Of a DNA stretch of 64,000 bases, positions 1 to 10,044 are shown piece by piece. The notes under the pieces were generated by a model. The model was not told where the DNA came from. It made no database searches and saw only the letters and a program-made list of their open reading frames with translations. The first letter of the stretch is position 1; the number at the start of each line of letters is the position of its first letter. The DNA lies in NCBI RefSeq assembly GCF_036384435.1, contig NZ_DASVMI010000043.1, forward strand, positions 1 to 64,000, written 5' to 3'. The stretch is from GSA-30 sp036384435 (GTDB lineage: Bacteria > Pseudomonadota > Gammaproteobacteria > Xanthomonadales > Rhodanobacteraceae). A program made the translations under genes and the position numbers.

Positions 1-3000
1 CGTTTCCAGGGATGCCGTCCAGCCGGTAGCGCGCAGGCGGCCGATGGACTGGCGACCTTGTGTGTCTACGTCGCCCTGGTGGCGATCGCCCGATACCACG
101 GCATCCACATAGAAGCCACTAGAGTCTTGCCAAGTCAGGAAGGCGGCGATGCTATTGCTGTAGTACTTGCTGCGGCTGTAACCATCGGCGGCACGCGGGT
201 CCACACGCGTGATGCCATGGGTATAGGCCACGCCGCCGCGAAAGGCGGATTTGTCGCTGTCGATGTCCAGGATATTCACGCCAATTTGCAGCGCGCGTAT
301 ATCTTCATCGTAGTTGTAGCCGTATTGACGAAAGCTGCGATCGGTGTTGTACGTATAGTCACCACCGATGAAGCGCGCAAACGCTTCGCCCGCCGTGCCC
401 GGGTCCAGGGCATTTTCATGGCGAACCTCACCCAGGCGCTTGTGCAGGTTGTCCAGCATCTCCCAGCCATAGCTGGCCAGGGCGACGGGCGCACTGATAT
501 AGGTGGGCACTTGCGGTGCCACCGCACGGCGCCCCGGTGCGCAGTTGTCAATGCCATCGACCACGCATCCATCATCAGGGAGCGCGAGCGGGGCAGGGGC
601 CAGGGTGGTCGTGTCATCGGCTGGCGGCAACGGCGGATTGGCGGGTGCGCCCGGTGGTGGCGTGGGTGGTGGATTGGACTGGGTCGGCGCGATGCAGTCC
701 GTTTCACATCGATAGACATTGGCCAATCGGTAATCCCAGAACGCGTTGTCGTTGCCGGTAACGACCCGCTGGGCCGCATCGCTGGCACCGGGGGCAAATG
801 CATAAAGGCCATATTGCCAAGGGCCTACTTCAACGAAGCCACCGGCCAGCCGAAACATGTCGGCGCTGGATGTGCCAGCAACCTGCACGACGGAAATGCC
901 TTCGTTGGCATCCACGGCGCTGTTGTGATTGAAGTCGGTCAACTCGCCCGTGCTGACCGCCGAAGGCGTGATGTGCAGTACGGTCGAGCCACCCGGTTCG
1001 GATGCATTGCCCTGGATCAGCAGTCGATCTGTGAACTGATCGGCGAGCGCGCCGCCGAAATTGAGTGTACTGACCATGTTGACCTGGCCACCCTGCGACA
1101 CGTAGTCGCCGGCAATCGTCAAGCGGTTGCCTGGAGATCCGGTGCCCTGGGTCAGGTCGATCAGGCCGGCATTGGTGACGCGCGCGGACGTGGGCGTGGC
1201 GCCGGAAATCGTCGGGTATACCTCGTCACCGGTGAACAAGGTGGAACTGGCGTCGATATTGACGTCGCTGTTGGCGAGCTTGAGATTGTCGGTCAGCGTG
1301 AACGCGGTGCCGTCATTGAAGTTGATGGTGTTCCATCCCGTACCCAGATTGACGCCTCGGGACAGGTCGTCAGTGGTGAACGAACCCCCGCGTGATGCGA
1401 TTGCATTGAGATTAAGTGTATTGCCGCCACCGGTCCCTGCTGTCAGGTGCAGTGTCTGTCCGAGATCCACGTGCTGCACGGTCGCAGTATTATTGGCCCC
1501 ATTGCCCATGCTCAGGCTGCCTTCGAGCGTACCGGCGGTCCACTGAAACGTGTCGCTACCATCGCCGGTGGCGATGTCTCCACGAACGGAACCGCTGATG
1601 AGGTTGAGCGTGTCGTTACCTGCGCTGCCACGCAAGGCGATTCCCGTGGCGCTGACGGCCTGAATGGTGCCCTGGTTAGTGAACACCGTGCCGTTACCGT
1701 TGGCAAGGTCGACCACCGGGGCGCGGGAGCTGACCGAGGTCAGTTCGCCGGACTGGATGGTGCTGGCTGCCGTACCGGCAATCAGCGCGGCACCGCCCGC
1801 CGTGCTGTCGATATCGACGTGGGCGGCGGTGGTCACGTGCCCCGTGGTCAGCGCCTGGATGCCGCTGGCGCCAGCGCCCAAGGCATGGACCACATAGCCG
1901 GTGCCCAATACCAGATCGCCGCTGGCGACGCTGCCATCGGCATGGCGAAAGGCCAGACCCGTGCCGCCGCCATCGACATTCATCGTCACGGTCGAGGAGG
2001 GATCGAAGGCAGTGGCTGTGCGAATGCCCGCCCCGTCGCCGCTATGGATGGTGAGATCGCTCAAGGAGACATCGGCGATTTCCGCCGCGTTCTCGATGCC
2101 GTTGCCACTGCCGTCGGTGGTGATCGTGGCATGGCTGGCCATCAGGGACGACGCGTCCGTGTCGAGCAGGATGCCGTGCGCGCTGCCATGCGTGACGAGA
2201 TTGCCGCCCTGACCATCTAGCACTGTCTGGGCGCCATCGAGCAGGCGAATGCCGGCCATGCCGTTATCGACCGTGGTGGTGCCCAGGCCGAGGATGTGTG
2301 AATCGGCCCCTTCGACCTGGATGCCAACGCCATCGGCAACATGCAGCATGGCGTTGTTGGTCAATGTGCCGCCGTCTTGCAGCAACACGCCCGTGCTGCC
2401 AGTGCCGCTCATCGTCACGGCGGTGTTGTTGACCAGCGTGCCCAGGTTGCGTGCGATGAATCCGGTGGCACCTTCTGCGCTTCCCGAGACGCTGCCCTGG
2501 TTGACCAGCGTGGTAGCAACCGGCGACCCGAGCGTCGTGCCGTCGATGCCCGTGCGCTGTCCATCGACCACGCCACCGATACCGGCGCCACTGACCTGCA
2601 CGCTGGTTCCGGCGCTGATGGTGCCGCTCGAGCCACCGTCCATCTGCACGCCAACGGCGCCATCACCGGAAATATCGAAAGTCGCGTTGCCGGTGATCAC
2701 GGTGCTGCCGGCGCCGGAGCCGTCGATGGCATGCGCGCCCGCGCCCGAGGCTGACAGCATGGGACTGCCACTGAGGCTGAGCGTGGCGCCGTCATCGATG
2801 CGATAGATGCTCGATCGATCCGTACTGGCATCCAGCGAGCCGGCGGCGCTGATAATGCTGGCACCGGAGCCTTGCGCGTGAAAGGCGATCTGATCGGTAT
2901 TGTCGAATACGGGTGTGGCACCGGACGACAGATGGATCGTGGCGCCATTGATCGCTTCGGCGCCAATGGCTCCCACGCCGTTGAGCTGCACCTGAGCACC

Positions 3001-5829
3001 GGCTTGCAGGTTGGCTGTGGCCTTGGCCCCTGTTGCCACGATGCCTCGTGTGCGATCAGCCACGCTGCCGCTATCGACTACCACAGTGCCGGTATTGTTC
3101 GCCGTTGTTGTGGTGTTGGTGGCGCTGCTGTCAACCGCCATGCCGACACCGCCGTCGGCTACCGTGATATTGCCGCTGTTGGTTCCGGTGGAACCCGATT
3201 GCACACTGATGCCGGTGGCGTGCGCGCCGTGGAAGTCGATGTCGCCGCTGTTGGTGAACGTGGCCTGGTTGCGTGCGATGTATCCGATCAGGTTGGACTG
3301 GTCCGAGGTGAGCGTTGCCGCGCTCGCCAGGCTCGTACTGGCGACCGGGGCACCGCTGGAGGCACCGGTAAGGCTATGTTTCTGCCCGTCGACGATACCG
3401 GCAACCGCGCTGTCGCCGGTTAGCTGCATCACGGTGCCCGCATCAATCAAACCCGTCGCGCCGCCTTCCACCATCACGCCGGTGGCGCCTGCGCCGCTTA
3501 CGTTGATGTTTGCATTTTGTGTGCTGATGCTCGACGGTGCACCCGTGCCCAGCACGGCCAGCGAGCCCTGGCCCGACGAAGTGAGGGTCAGGCCGGTACC
3601 GTCGAAGTTGGCGCCGTTTTCCACGCGGAACAAGGTCGACCCCGTGGTGGTGACGTCCAGCGCGGAACTGGCCACGTTGATCTGTGCATTCGGGCCATAA
3701 GCGAAAAAGGCGATTTGCTTGCTGCCGTTTGCAAACGCAGGTATGGCCGATGCCTCGACATCGATCGTGGCGCGTCCTCGCGCGTGGATACCGATAGCGC
3801 CATTGCCCAGCAGATTGATGGCGCCACCGATGGCGGCGGTGGCCGTGCCCGAGCCCTGGCCTTCCACCCAGACACCGAAGTTGCGTGTGCCGCTGCCTGG
3901 GTCGGCGCCTCCGGCGACGTTGATGCTGCCGGTGGACGTCGCCTGAGATGCGGTGGCATTGGTGCTGAGCACCTTGATTCCCACGCCGTTGACGCCGTTG
4001 AGATTGATGTCGCCGGTATTGCTGACGCCGCCGGCATTGGTCACCAGGATACCGTCGCTCTCGCGTGGCACCGTTGCCGCGGCGCCATTGATGTTGATCG
4101 TGCCGCTGTTGACCACGTTGGCGTTGATGCCATTGTTGACGACGATGCCCGCGGCATTTTGCGTCTTGGTGCCCAGGGTGATCGTGCCTTCGTTGAGTGC
4201 AGTGGCGTTGCCGTTGACGGTGATGCCGGCGGTGAGTGAACCCTGGTTGATCGCCACATCGGCGGGATTGCTCGATGTACGGGTCTGCGGCCCACGACCG
4301 ATGTAGATGAGCCCGTCAATGGTATTGGTGAACGAGGCCGTCGGATCGTTAAGCAGCACGCCGGTCATCGAGCCGTTGGAGCGCGACCCGGTAACGCCCA
4401 CGTTGATGATGCCGCTGCTGCTGGCACGGGTGCCCGCGTTGAGCCGTATGCCGGCCGATGCGCCAGCGCCGTTGGTCGCGCCCGTGGCCAGGTTCAGGAC
4501 ACCGGTGTTGCTGAATGTCGCGTTGTCGAAAAGATCCACGACGTTCGAACCATAGGCGCTGTTGGTGGCACTCCCGTTGGGCGCGAGAAAGACATTGCCG
4601 TTGATCACGCCATTGTTCTGACCGGAGGTTCCGTTGCCTGTCAGGTACAGCGCGGTGCCGCTACCGGCGGTATTTATCGTCGCCAGCGTGCCGTTGTTGA
4701 TCGCCTGTGCACCAGCTTCGGCGCGTATGGCACCGTTATTGGCGTTGGACACCTCGAGTGTTGCCCCCGCGGCAATCGTGCCGGTAGCTTGCGCGCCGAC
4801 CAAGTGCAGGACGATGCGATCGCCGATAGGCAGGGTGACTTCATCGGGAGAGGTCGCACTGGCGGTATAGCCAATGCTTTGCGTCGCCGAGCTATAAGCC
4901 TTGCTGAAGTTGGCGTTGTATTGCGTGGGATCGAGGTTGCCGCTTTGCAGCTGAGTGATTAGCCAGTCGTTGTACGTGCGCAGATCCGCATCGTTGTTGA
5001 CGGTATGGGTACTGACGATGCCATCGGTCGTGGTCACGCTGAATGTGCCGCCGTACGTGGAGACGTAAGTGACGCTGTAACTTTGGGCCGTGGTGGGCGC
5101 CACGTCCCCGATGAAGCTGATGCGGTTATTGGCGTTCCAATTGATCGAGCTTGTGTTGCCGCCACTGCCATCGGCGTAGAATAGCGAAGATTGTTTGGCC
5201 GCGATGGTCCAGGCATTGGAGGCGGCGGTAGAGAGTGAACCCGCGCCGCCGCCGATGTTCACGTTTATCGTGCCGCCGCCCTGATTGACGGTCCCCACGC
5301 GCATGTCAATGTACTGTGCGCCATTGACATCCACGTCGTCGGGCACCGTGGTCGCCTCGGTCACTGCGGTCAACGGCATCAGATTGGCCGTGGCATAGGT
5401 GGATGTGACACGGGTGCCGCCGGTAATGGGATCGGGCACGGTAACCCCATAATTTTGCGTGCCTGGATTGAGGCGTTCAGCGCCGATCCACTGCGCGCCA
5501 GTGGTGATGCGATTGATCGAGAGCAGGGCGCCCAGCGTGGTGTTGCGTGCACCGGAATCGCCGCTGAGAAACTGCTGAGGGCCACCGAGATTGACGGTTG
5601 CTCCAGGAGCAACGACGGTGGCACCGATTTCGTTGTCGTTGAGTTGCGGGTTGTACTGTCCCAGGGTGATGTTCTGCGCGGACGTGGCCTGACCCCAACT
5701 GCCGAGCAGCGCAGCGGCAAGGAGGCCTTGCTTGAAACACAATGGATGTCGATATGTCCGTATGCGATTCGTCGATTTCGACGAGACGGGTGTGGCACGC
5801 AGAATCTGCATCCGGCGATGGCTGTTCAT
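1..5829 (-). CDS. giant autotransporter (type Va secretion), 3' end outside window
   Basis: A single open frame of 1943 codons runs leftwards from the ATG at 5829 to the window edge without a stop. It begins with a basic N-terminus and a hydrophobic segment ending in Ala-rich residues (about 34-52), read as a Sec signal peptide. The passenger (about residues 53-1690) is rich in Gly, Asn, Ser and Thr with recurring 'N-x-G-T-I' type strands, as in beta-helix autotransporters. A Pro-rich linker (around 600-700 on the map) leads into the barrel, where the typical signatures 'NILDIDSDKSAFRGG' and 'TWQDSSGFYVDAVVSGDR' are readable at about 60-300. The SD-like AGGA lies 9 bases before the ATG. The passenger would be displayed or released at the cell surface; adhesion is likely but its ligand is unknown. 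The passenger contains a duplicated module of 275 codons. The final barrel strands lie outside the window. Confidence 0.9.
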   Translation of the reverse strand, partial: MNSHRRMQILRATPVSSKSTNRIRTYRHPLCFKQGLLAAALLGSWGQATSAQNITLGQYNPQLNDNEIGATVVAPGATVNLGGPQQFLSGDSGARNTTLGALLSINRITTGAQWIGAERLNPGTQNYGVTVPDPITGGTRVTSTYATANLMPLTAVTEATTVPDDVDVNGAQYIDMRVGTVNQGGGTINVNIGGGAGSLSTAASNAWTIAAKQSSLFYADGSGGNTSSINWNANNRISFIGDVAPTTAQSYSVTYVSTYGGTFSVTTTDGIVSTHTVNNDADLRTYNDWLITQLQSGNLDPTQYNANFSKAYSSATQSIGYTASATSPDEVTLPIGDRIVLHLVGAQATGTIAAGATLEVSNANNGAIRAEAGAQAINNGTLATINTAGSGTALYLTGNGTSGQNNGVINGNVFLAPNGSATNSAYGSNVVDLFDNATFSNTGVLNLATGATNGAGASAGIRLNAGTRASSSGIINVGVTGSRSNGSMTGVLLNDPTASFTNTIDGLIYIGRGPQTRTSSNPADVAINQGSLTAGITVNGNATALNEGTITLGTKTQNAAGIVVNNGINANVVNSGTININGAAATVPRESDGILVTNAGGVSNTGDINLNGVNGVGIKVLSTNATASQATSTGSINVAGGADPGSGTRNFGVWVEGQGSGTATAAIGGAINLLGNGAIGIHARGRATIDVEASAIPAFANGSKQIAFFAYGPNAQINVASSALDVTTTGSTLFRVENGANFDGTGLTLTSSGQGSLAVLGTGAPSSISTQNANINVSGAGATGVMVEGGATGLIDAGTVMQLTGDSAVAGIVDGQKHSLTGASSGAPVASTSLASAATLTSDQSNLIGYIARNQATFTNSGDIDFHGAHATGISVQSGSTGTNSGNITVADGGVGMAVDSSATNTTTTANNTGTVVVDSGSVADRTRGIVATGAKATANLQAGAQVQLNGVGAIGAEAINGATIHLSSGATPVFDNTDQIAFHAQGSGASIISAAGSLDASTDRSSIYRIDDGATLSLSGSPMLSASGAGAHAIDGSGAGSTVITGNATFDISGDGAVGVQMDGGSSGTISAGTSVQVSGAGIGGVVDGQRTGIDGTTLGSPVATTLVNQGSVSGSAEGATGFIARNLGTLVNNTAVTMSGTGSTGVLLQDGGTLTNNAMLHVADGVGIQVEGADSHILGLGTTTVDNGMAGIRLLDGAQTVLDGQGGNLVTHGSAHGILLDTDASSLMASHATITTDGSGNGIENAAEIADVSLSDLTIHSGDGAGIRTATAFDPSSTVTMNVDGGGTGLAFRHADGSVASGDLVLGTGYVVHALGAGASGIQALTTGHVTTAAHVDIDSTAGGAALIAGTAASTIQSGELTSVSSRAPVVDLANGNGTVFTNQGTIQAVSATGIALRGSAGNDTLNLISGSVRGDIATGDGSDTFQWTAGTLEGSLSMGNGANNTATVQHVDLGQTLHLTAGTGGGNTLNLNAIASRGGSFTTDDLSRGVNLGTGWNTINFNDGTAFTLTDNLKLANSDVNIDASSTLFTGDEVYPTISGATPTSARVTNAGLIDLTQGTGSPGNRLTIAGDYVSQGGQVNMVSTLNFGGALADQFTDRLLIQGNASEPGGSTVLHITPSAVSTGELTDFNHNSAVDANEGISVVQVAGTSSADMFRLAGGFVEVGPWQYGLYAFAPGASDAAQRVVTGNDNAFWDYRLANVYRCETDCIAPTQSNPPPTPPPGAPANPPLPPADDTTTLAPAPLALPDDGCVVDGIDNCAPGRRAVAPQVPTYISAPVALASYGWEMLDNLHKRLGEVRHENALDPGTAGEAFARFIGGDYTYNTDRSFRQYGYNYDEDIRALQIGVNILDIDSDKSAFRGGVAYTHGITRVDPRAADGYSRSKYYSNSIAAFLTWQDSSGFYVDAVVSGDRHQGDVDTQGRQSIGRLRATGWTASLET

Positions 5830-6307
5830 AAGCGTCAATCCTCATCAAGGAGATTGACCACCTCATGAGACCGGACTGATGCAAGCTGGCGATGCCGATT
5901 TCATGAGCTGGCGTAGCTGATCGCTTTGGCCGTGGAGGCCGAGCCCCGACACGCAACTCTTACGAATCAGTCCCCTTGCGTATGCCAGGACAGCCAACGC
6001 AACTGACGGTGTTTGTATAGATCGCTCGTCGCAGCGATGCAATTGCTGTGGCGTGAAGCTTCGTGACCCAATTCACGGTTTGGAATTTTCATGAAAAACA
6101 TGGACTTGTGAAATGCGCTTATGGCCATCCGCGCGATGGCATCCGTGGTCCTGCTCGAAATGCCATGTCTGTAGGAGATTGGGGAGGGTGCGTAGGCCTG
6201 ATCTTCGTCTCGGGACGATTTTTCATACTAGTTTTATATCTCCCGCCCCCTGGGTAGCGCGACCATATCTCCATCGGAACGGCACTGACTCAGTCGGGAG
6301 GCAGAAT
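5830..6307. other. gene-free stretch before the small ORF
   Basis: This interval separates the leftward autotransporter from the rightward small gene at 6308, so it should hold both promoters. Short open frames here have no convincing start signals. The part around 6220-6245 is AT-rich against the surrounding GC-rich DNA and could be a promoter. I recognise no regulatory motif. Confidence 0.4.
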
Positions 6308-6496
6308 ATGACGACAAACCGAATCGAATATTGTGTGGCCGGTAGCCGGCGTCATGGTTGGAATGTGATGCGCCAAAACCGTCCACTGGCTTTTCGGCAG
6401 GACATCTACGACGCCGTCGCGTTGGCTACGCATATCGCCGAACGCGAGGCCCATGCCACGGAATACGCTGTGAAAGTCACTTTTTCAGAGAGATAA
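6308..6496 (+). CDS. small DUF2188-like protein, 62 aa
   Basis: The ATG follows GGGAGGCAGAAT, a strong ribosome binding site with good spacing, which decides this start over longer upstream frames. The product has 62 residues, no signal peptide and no membrane segment. Its pattern, an aromatic 'GWNVMRQNRPLA' strand, a helix 'YDAVALATHIAERE' and a final strand 'EYAVKVTF', resembles DUF2188-type small domains, which usually have a W-x-V strand, an Ala-rich helix and a final hydrophobic strand. The family match is by eye and the function is unknown. A strong terminator lies 180 bases downstream. Confidence 0.6.
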   Translation: MTTNRIEYCVAGSRRHGWNVMRQNRPLAFRQDIYDAVALATHIAEREAHATEYAVKVTFSER

Positions 6497-6998
6497 CCAA
6501 TTCGCCGGGACGACAGGTCCCTGGCAAACGGCTTCCAACAACCATGCTGGGCAGGATGCCCAACCTCCCTTCGCTGAGAGCGTGGTTTGTCTGGAAGAAT
6601 GTGTGGTCCTGACCCCCTGCAGGCCACACTGATGGGATCCCCCTGTCCCATCCCTGCAACAATGGACGTTGCGGCTGGCCCGGGCGCAAGCCCGGGCCAT
6701 TTTTTTGCGTCGATGAGCGCCAACAGGTTCGGCGGTACGTCGAGTCCGCGACACCATCACCCCTGACGTATCGCGAACCCCTGCTGGCGCCATCTCGGCT
6801 TGCGGCTGGCAATCACAGTCTACCAGTCCAATTTTCTGCGCTGCACCATCACCTCTTCGCCAGGAGGCGCCGGTTCACGATTGTGAAAAGGACGGCTTGA
6901 TCATGACATGACGTTCTATCGTTTTCCCTTACGAACCGCGGATTTGGGCACATCTTTTGCTTCGCCTTTCGTAGCGGACGACGGTTGCGAGAAGTGTC
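6497..6998. other. intergenic stretch with a possible terminated RNA
   Basis: No protein gene is convincing here. The first 200 bases contain several short inverted repeats and end in a strong intrinsic terminator at 6676-6706, so this is either a long 3' untranslated region of the small gene or a separate small RNA. The right part (6720-6998) would carry the promoter of the diguanylate cyclase gene. Confidence 0.35.
6676..6706 (+). terminator. strong Rho-independent terminator
   Basis: A perfect 9-bp GC stem (GGCCCGGGC, loop GCAA, GCCCGGGCC) at 6677-6698 is followed by an A and a run of seven T. The T-run is on the plus strand, so it ends rightward transcription from the 6308 gene or from a small RNA. 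Confidence 0.85.
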
Positions 6999-8042
6999 AT
7001 GGCGGACGACATCCGGTTCCTTAAGCGAATACGACGCCTACGTGCCTGGGGTCTGGGCGCGGGGTTTCTGTGCGTGGCGGCGGTGTTCTTCGAGCTCCAC
7101 GCAGGCCCGGTTCCCTGGTTACTGGCCATCTGCCATGCCTTCGTCTGGCCTCATGTGGCCTATGCCATCGCTTCCAACCATGCCCGCAAGCGTTTTGCCG
7201 AATACATCAACCTCGGGGTGGATTCGGCCATGGGGGGAGTCTGGGTTGCCCTGATGCAGTTCAACCTGCTACCCAGCCTGCTGCTGGTCAGCATGCTTTC
7301 GGCAGATAAGCTGAACGTGGGTGGTTGGCGATTATTGGCGCGGACATTGCCCGCGCAGGTCATGGCTTGCGCTTTTACGGCAGCCGTAACGGGCTTTCAC
7401 GTGCAGATGCACAGCTCCGAACTGGTGATCATCGCTTGCGCGCCGTTGCTGCTGATTTATCCCAGTGCCACCAGTTTTGCCGCTCATAGCCTGGCCCGGC
7501 GCGTAGTTCAGCAAAATGCCACGTTGCGCGAAATCGGACGTCGGGACGCCCTGACTGGCCTGGCTAGTCGTAGCTACTGGAGCGAATTGGCGTATGCGCA
7601 ACTGCGTACCGCGCGTTCGCGAGGGCAGGATGCGGCGATGCTGATGCTGGATGTGGACCACTTCAAGAGCATCAATGACCTCGGTGGGCATGCGGCCGGC
7701 GACCAGGTATTGCGTCAGTTCGCCGGGCTGTTGCGGCGGTCGATTCGTAGCACGGATACGGCGGCGCGTTTCGCCGGAGACGAATTTGTCGTGTTGTTGC
7801 CGGGTGCCAATGCGGCTGTAGCCGCCGACATCGCTGAACTCATCCGTCAGCGCATGGCGGGGATTCGCTCCAGCGGCGTGGAATGTTCGGTCAGTATCGG
7901 CATTGCTGTGCTTGAGGACTGGATGTCCAGCGCGGAAAGCTGGATCGATGCCGCCGACCAGGCCCTTTACGCCGCCAAAGTGCATGGACGTAACCGGATC
8001 ATGCCTTATGACCACCAAGGCCGGCTCGTCGAGCCGGCCTGA
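6999..8042 (+). CDS. membrane diguanylate cyclase, MASE2-GGDEF (AdrA/DgcC type)
   Basis: The 347-aa product makes cyclic di-GMP from two GTP. Residues 1-160 form a MASE2-type membrane sensor, with the typical stretches 'HAFVWPHVAYA' and 'DSAMGGVWVALMQFNLLPS'. The GGDEF domain follows from about residue 180. Its signature is AGDEF (residues 259-263), an active variant of GGDEF. The sequence RSTD lies exactly five residues before it and matches the RxxD inhibitory I-site, so product feedback inhibition is expected. There is no EAL domain. The MASE2-GGDEF arrangement is that of E. coli AdrA/DgcC, which activates cellulose synthesis; no cellulose genes are in the window, so the output here is unknown. 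Confidence 0.9.
   Translation: MADDIRFLKRIRRLRAWGLGAGFLCVAAVFFELHAGPVPWLLAICHAFVWPHVAYAIASNHARKRFAEYINLGVDSAMGGVWVALMQFNLLPSLLLVSMLSADKLNVGGWRLLARTLPAQVMACAFTAAVTGFHVQMHSSELVIIACAPLLLIYPSATSFAAHSLARRVVQQNATLREIGRRDALTGLASRSYWSELAYAQLRTARSRGQDAAMLMLDVDHFKSINDLGGHAAGDQVLRQFAGLLRRSIRSTDTAARFAGDEFVVLLPGANAAVAADIAELIRQRMAGIRSSGVECSVSIGIAVLEDWMSSAESWIDAADQALYAAKVHGRNRIMPYDHQGRLVEPA
8018..8040. terminator. inverted repeat at the end of the cyclase gene, possible terminator
   Basis: A perfect 10-bp stem (AGGCCGGCTC, loop GTC) overlaps the last codons of the cyclase gene. No T-run follows on either strand, so termination is possible but not shown. It lies between two genes whose 3' ends face each other. 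Confidence 0.4.
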
Positions 8043-8070
8043 TCGAATGGCCTGTGATGACCGGCGATGA

Positions 8071-10044
8071 TTATCGGACAGTGAGCACGTCGTTGCCGCG
8101 ATCGGAATCAGGCAGTTTGTGCTCCGGATCGAGCGTAGCGTTGACTACCTTGTGTTTGCCATCGACGTGGAGCGTGAAACTGCGATGCTGTTGCCATGTC
8201 TCCACCGGAATACGCACGTCGGTCTTGCTGCCGTCGTCGTAGCGCAGTTCGAGTGTATTGGGCATAACCAGCTGGTCGAGATTGGCCACCGTCACGTCCG
8301 CGCCGTGGCTCCAGTCGCCTTTTGTGGGTGCGACTTTCTGCACGGCCATGTCCAATTGCCAGTTATGCTGATACCAGCCGCGCCAGAACCAGCCTAGATC
8401 TTCACCAGTGTCGCTTTCCATGAAGCGGAAGAAATCGGTAGGACTAGGGTGCTTGTAGGCCCAGGTCTGGATATAACGACGGAACGCCGGATCGAAGCGC
8501 TCTGGTCCAATGATCTGCTCGCGTAGCAGCACCAGGCCGAATGCCGATTTGAAATACGTCATCGGGTGCCGATACTTTTCCGGCACCATGTCCGCACCGA
8601 TCAGCAATGGCGGTGCATCACGATCCTTCATGACCTGGGCCATTTCATCGGCTGGATTGCCGCCGCCGGGAGCGTATTCGCTATCGCGCTTGGGCGCATA
8701 CTCGCCGTGGTTGAAGGCGTCGCCCTCGTAGACATCGATGAAGGTGTTGAAGCCTTCATCCATCCATGCGTTGCGGCGCTCGTCGGTGCCTACGATCATC
8801 GGAAACCAGGTGTGTCCGATCTCGTGGGCGATGATCATGTGCAGAACACGGTCCTTGACGACTTTGGCGTCGAAGGTGATGCCGGGATATTCCATGCCGC
8901 CAGCGGTGCCGGCTTCGTTGATGGCGACTGGATAAGGATACGGATACCACTGCCTCGAAAAATATTCGGTGGAGCTCTTGAGATATTCAGTGGCACGGCC
9001 CCAGCGGTCGTTGCCTGCGCTTTCCACCGGATAGGCCGACATGGCCAGCGCCGTGCGGCCTTGTGGCAGGTTGATGCGGGCGGCATCCCAAACGAAGGCC
9101 TTGGATGCGCCAAAGGCGACATCGCGCGTATTTTCCATGCGAAAGCGCCAGGTCAGCGTGCCGCTTTGCTTGGGACGGCTATGAGCATCGGTCACCTCCT
9201 GCGGCGAGCGGATCATCACCGTGCTGTCGCTGTGCCGAGCCTGTTCAAGGCGTTTCTGTTCGGTGGTGGTCAGCACCTCTTGTGGATTGAGCAATTGGCC
9301 CGAGCCGACCACGATCATGTCCCAGGGTACCGTCACGGCATACTCGAAGTCGCCGTATTCGAGATAGAACTCGCTGTTGAGATAAGGCGCGGTGTCCCAG
9401 CCACGCAGGTCGTCGTAGACGCACAGGCGCGGATACCACTGCGCAATCTCGTAGATGTCGCCGTTCTTGCTGGTGTTGTAGTCCATGCGCCCGCCGAATT
9501 CGCCAGGCACCGTGAAGCTGTAATGGATATGCACGCGAACCGTGCCTCCGGACGCCTTCACTGCGTCAGGCAACTGGATCTGCATACGGGTGTCAGCTAC
9601 TGTCCAGGTGGCTTTTTGCAGATGGCCCCTGGCATCTTCCACCTCGACCGAGGCGATGCGATAACCATCGGTGAATTCCTCAGGGAATGCGCTGGATGTG
9701 AAAGCACCACGCGCATCCTTGCGGTAACGATTCTGCTCGACGTGCAACCACAGTGCGTCCAGTGCGTCGGGACTATGGTTTGTATAGGTGATGATCTCGT
9801 TGCCGCTGAGTGTGCGCGTGGCCGGATCGAGCGAAGCCTCGATCTTGTAATCGGCGCGATTCTGCCAGAAGAGCGGGCCAGGTTTGCCGCTGCCTGAGCG
9901 ATATGCATTGACGGCTTGCGGATAGTTGAACGGCGCGAAAGTTTCGTGCGGATCGAAATGGGAGTTATCCGTCGCTGCGGCTGTGCCGGCCAGGGAAAAC
10001 AGGGCGACGCCGATGGCGCCGGCGAGATTCGGGATTTTCTTCAT
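8071..10044 (-). CDS. secreted M1-family zinc metallopeptidase
   Basis: The start is placed at the ATG at 10044, because it is followed directly by a signal peptide (residues 1-24, 'MKKIPNLAGAIGVALFSLAG' and then an Ala-rich cleavage region); an in-frame TTG lies 33 bases upstream. The 657-aa product has the M1 zinc signature HEIGH (407-411) and the third ligand Glu at 430, giving the family spacing HExxH-18-E. 'GGMEYPG' stands in the place of the GxMEN exopeptidase motif. It probably acts in the periplasm or outside the cell as an aminopeptidase, or as one of the GxMEN-lacking M1 peptidases. It faces the cyclase gene tail to tail and has no operon partner. Confidence 0.9.
   Translation of the reverse strand: MKKIPNLAGAIGVALFSLAGTAAATDNSHFDPHETFAPFNYPQAVNAYRSGSGKPGPLFWQNRADYKIEASLDPATRTLSGNEIITYTNHSPDALDALWLHVEQNRYRKDARGAFTSSAFPEEFTDGYRIASVEVEDARGHLQKATWTVADTRMQIQLPDAVKASGGTVRVHIHYSFTVPGEFGGRMDYNTSKNGDIYEIAQWYPRLCVYDDLRGWDTAPYLNSEFYLEYGDFEYAVTVPWDMIVVGSGQLLNPQEVLTTTEQKRLEQARHSDSTVMIRSPQEVTDAHSRPKQSGTLTWRFRMENTRDVAFGASKAFVWDAARINLPQGRTALAMSAYPVESAGNDRWGRATEYLKSSTEYFSRQWYPYPYPVAINEAGTAGGMEYPGITFDAKVVKDRVLHMIIAHEIGHTWFPMIVGTDERRNAWMDEGFNTFIDVYEGDAFNHGEYAPKRDSEYAPGGGNPADEMAQVMKDRDAPPLLIGADMVPEKYRHPMTYFKSAFGLVLLREQIIGPERFDPAFRRYIQTWAYKHPSPTDFFRFMESDTGEDLGWFWRGWYQHNWQLDMAVQKVAPTKGDWSHGADVTVANLDQLVMPNTLELRYDDGSKTDVRIPVETWQQHRSFTLHVDGKHKVVNATLDPEHKLPDSDRGNDVLTVR

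Noticed and set aside
58..1395. Long plus-strand open frame of 445 codons
   Set aside because: It lies opposite the autotransporter barrel frame, which has clear family motifs; the plus frame has low-complexity composition and no motif.
6497..6706. 6S RNA, SRP RNA or tmRNA at the terminated stretch
   Set aside because: None of the conserved parts, such as the GGAAGCAGCC loop of SRP RNA or a tag frame of tmRNA, is present.
8566..9897. Plus-strand open frame of 443 codons
   Set aside because: It is the antisense of the M1 peptidase gene, whose zinc motif and signal peptide are intact.
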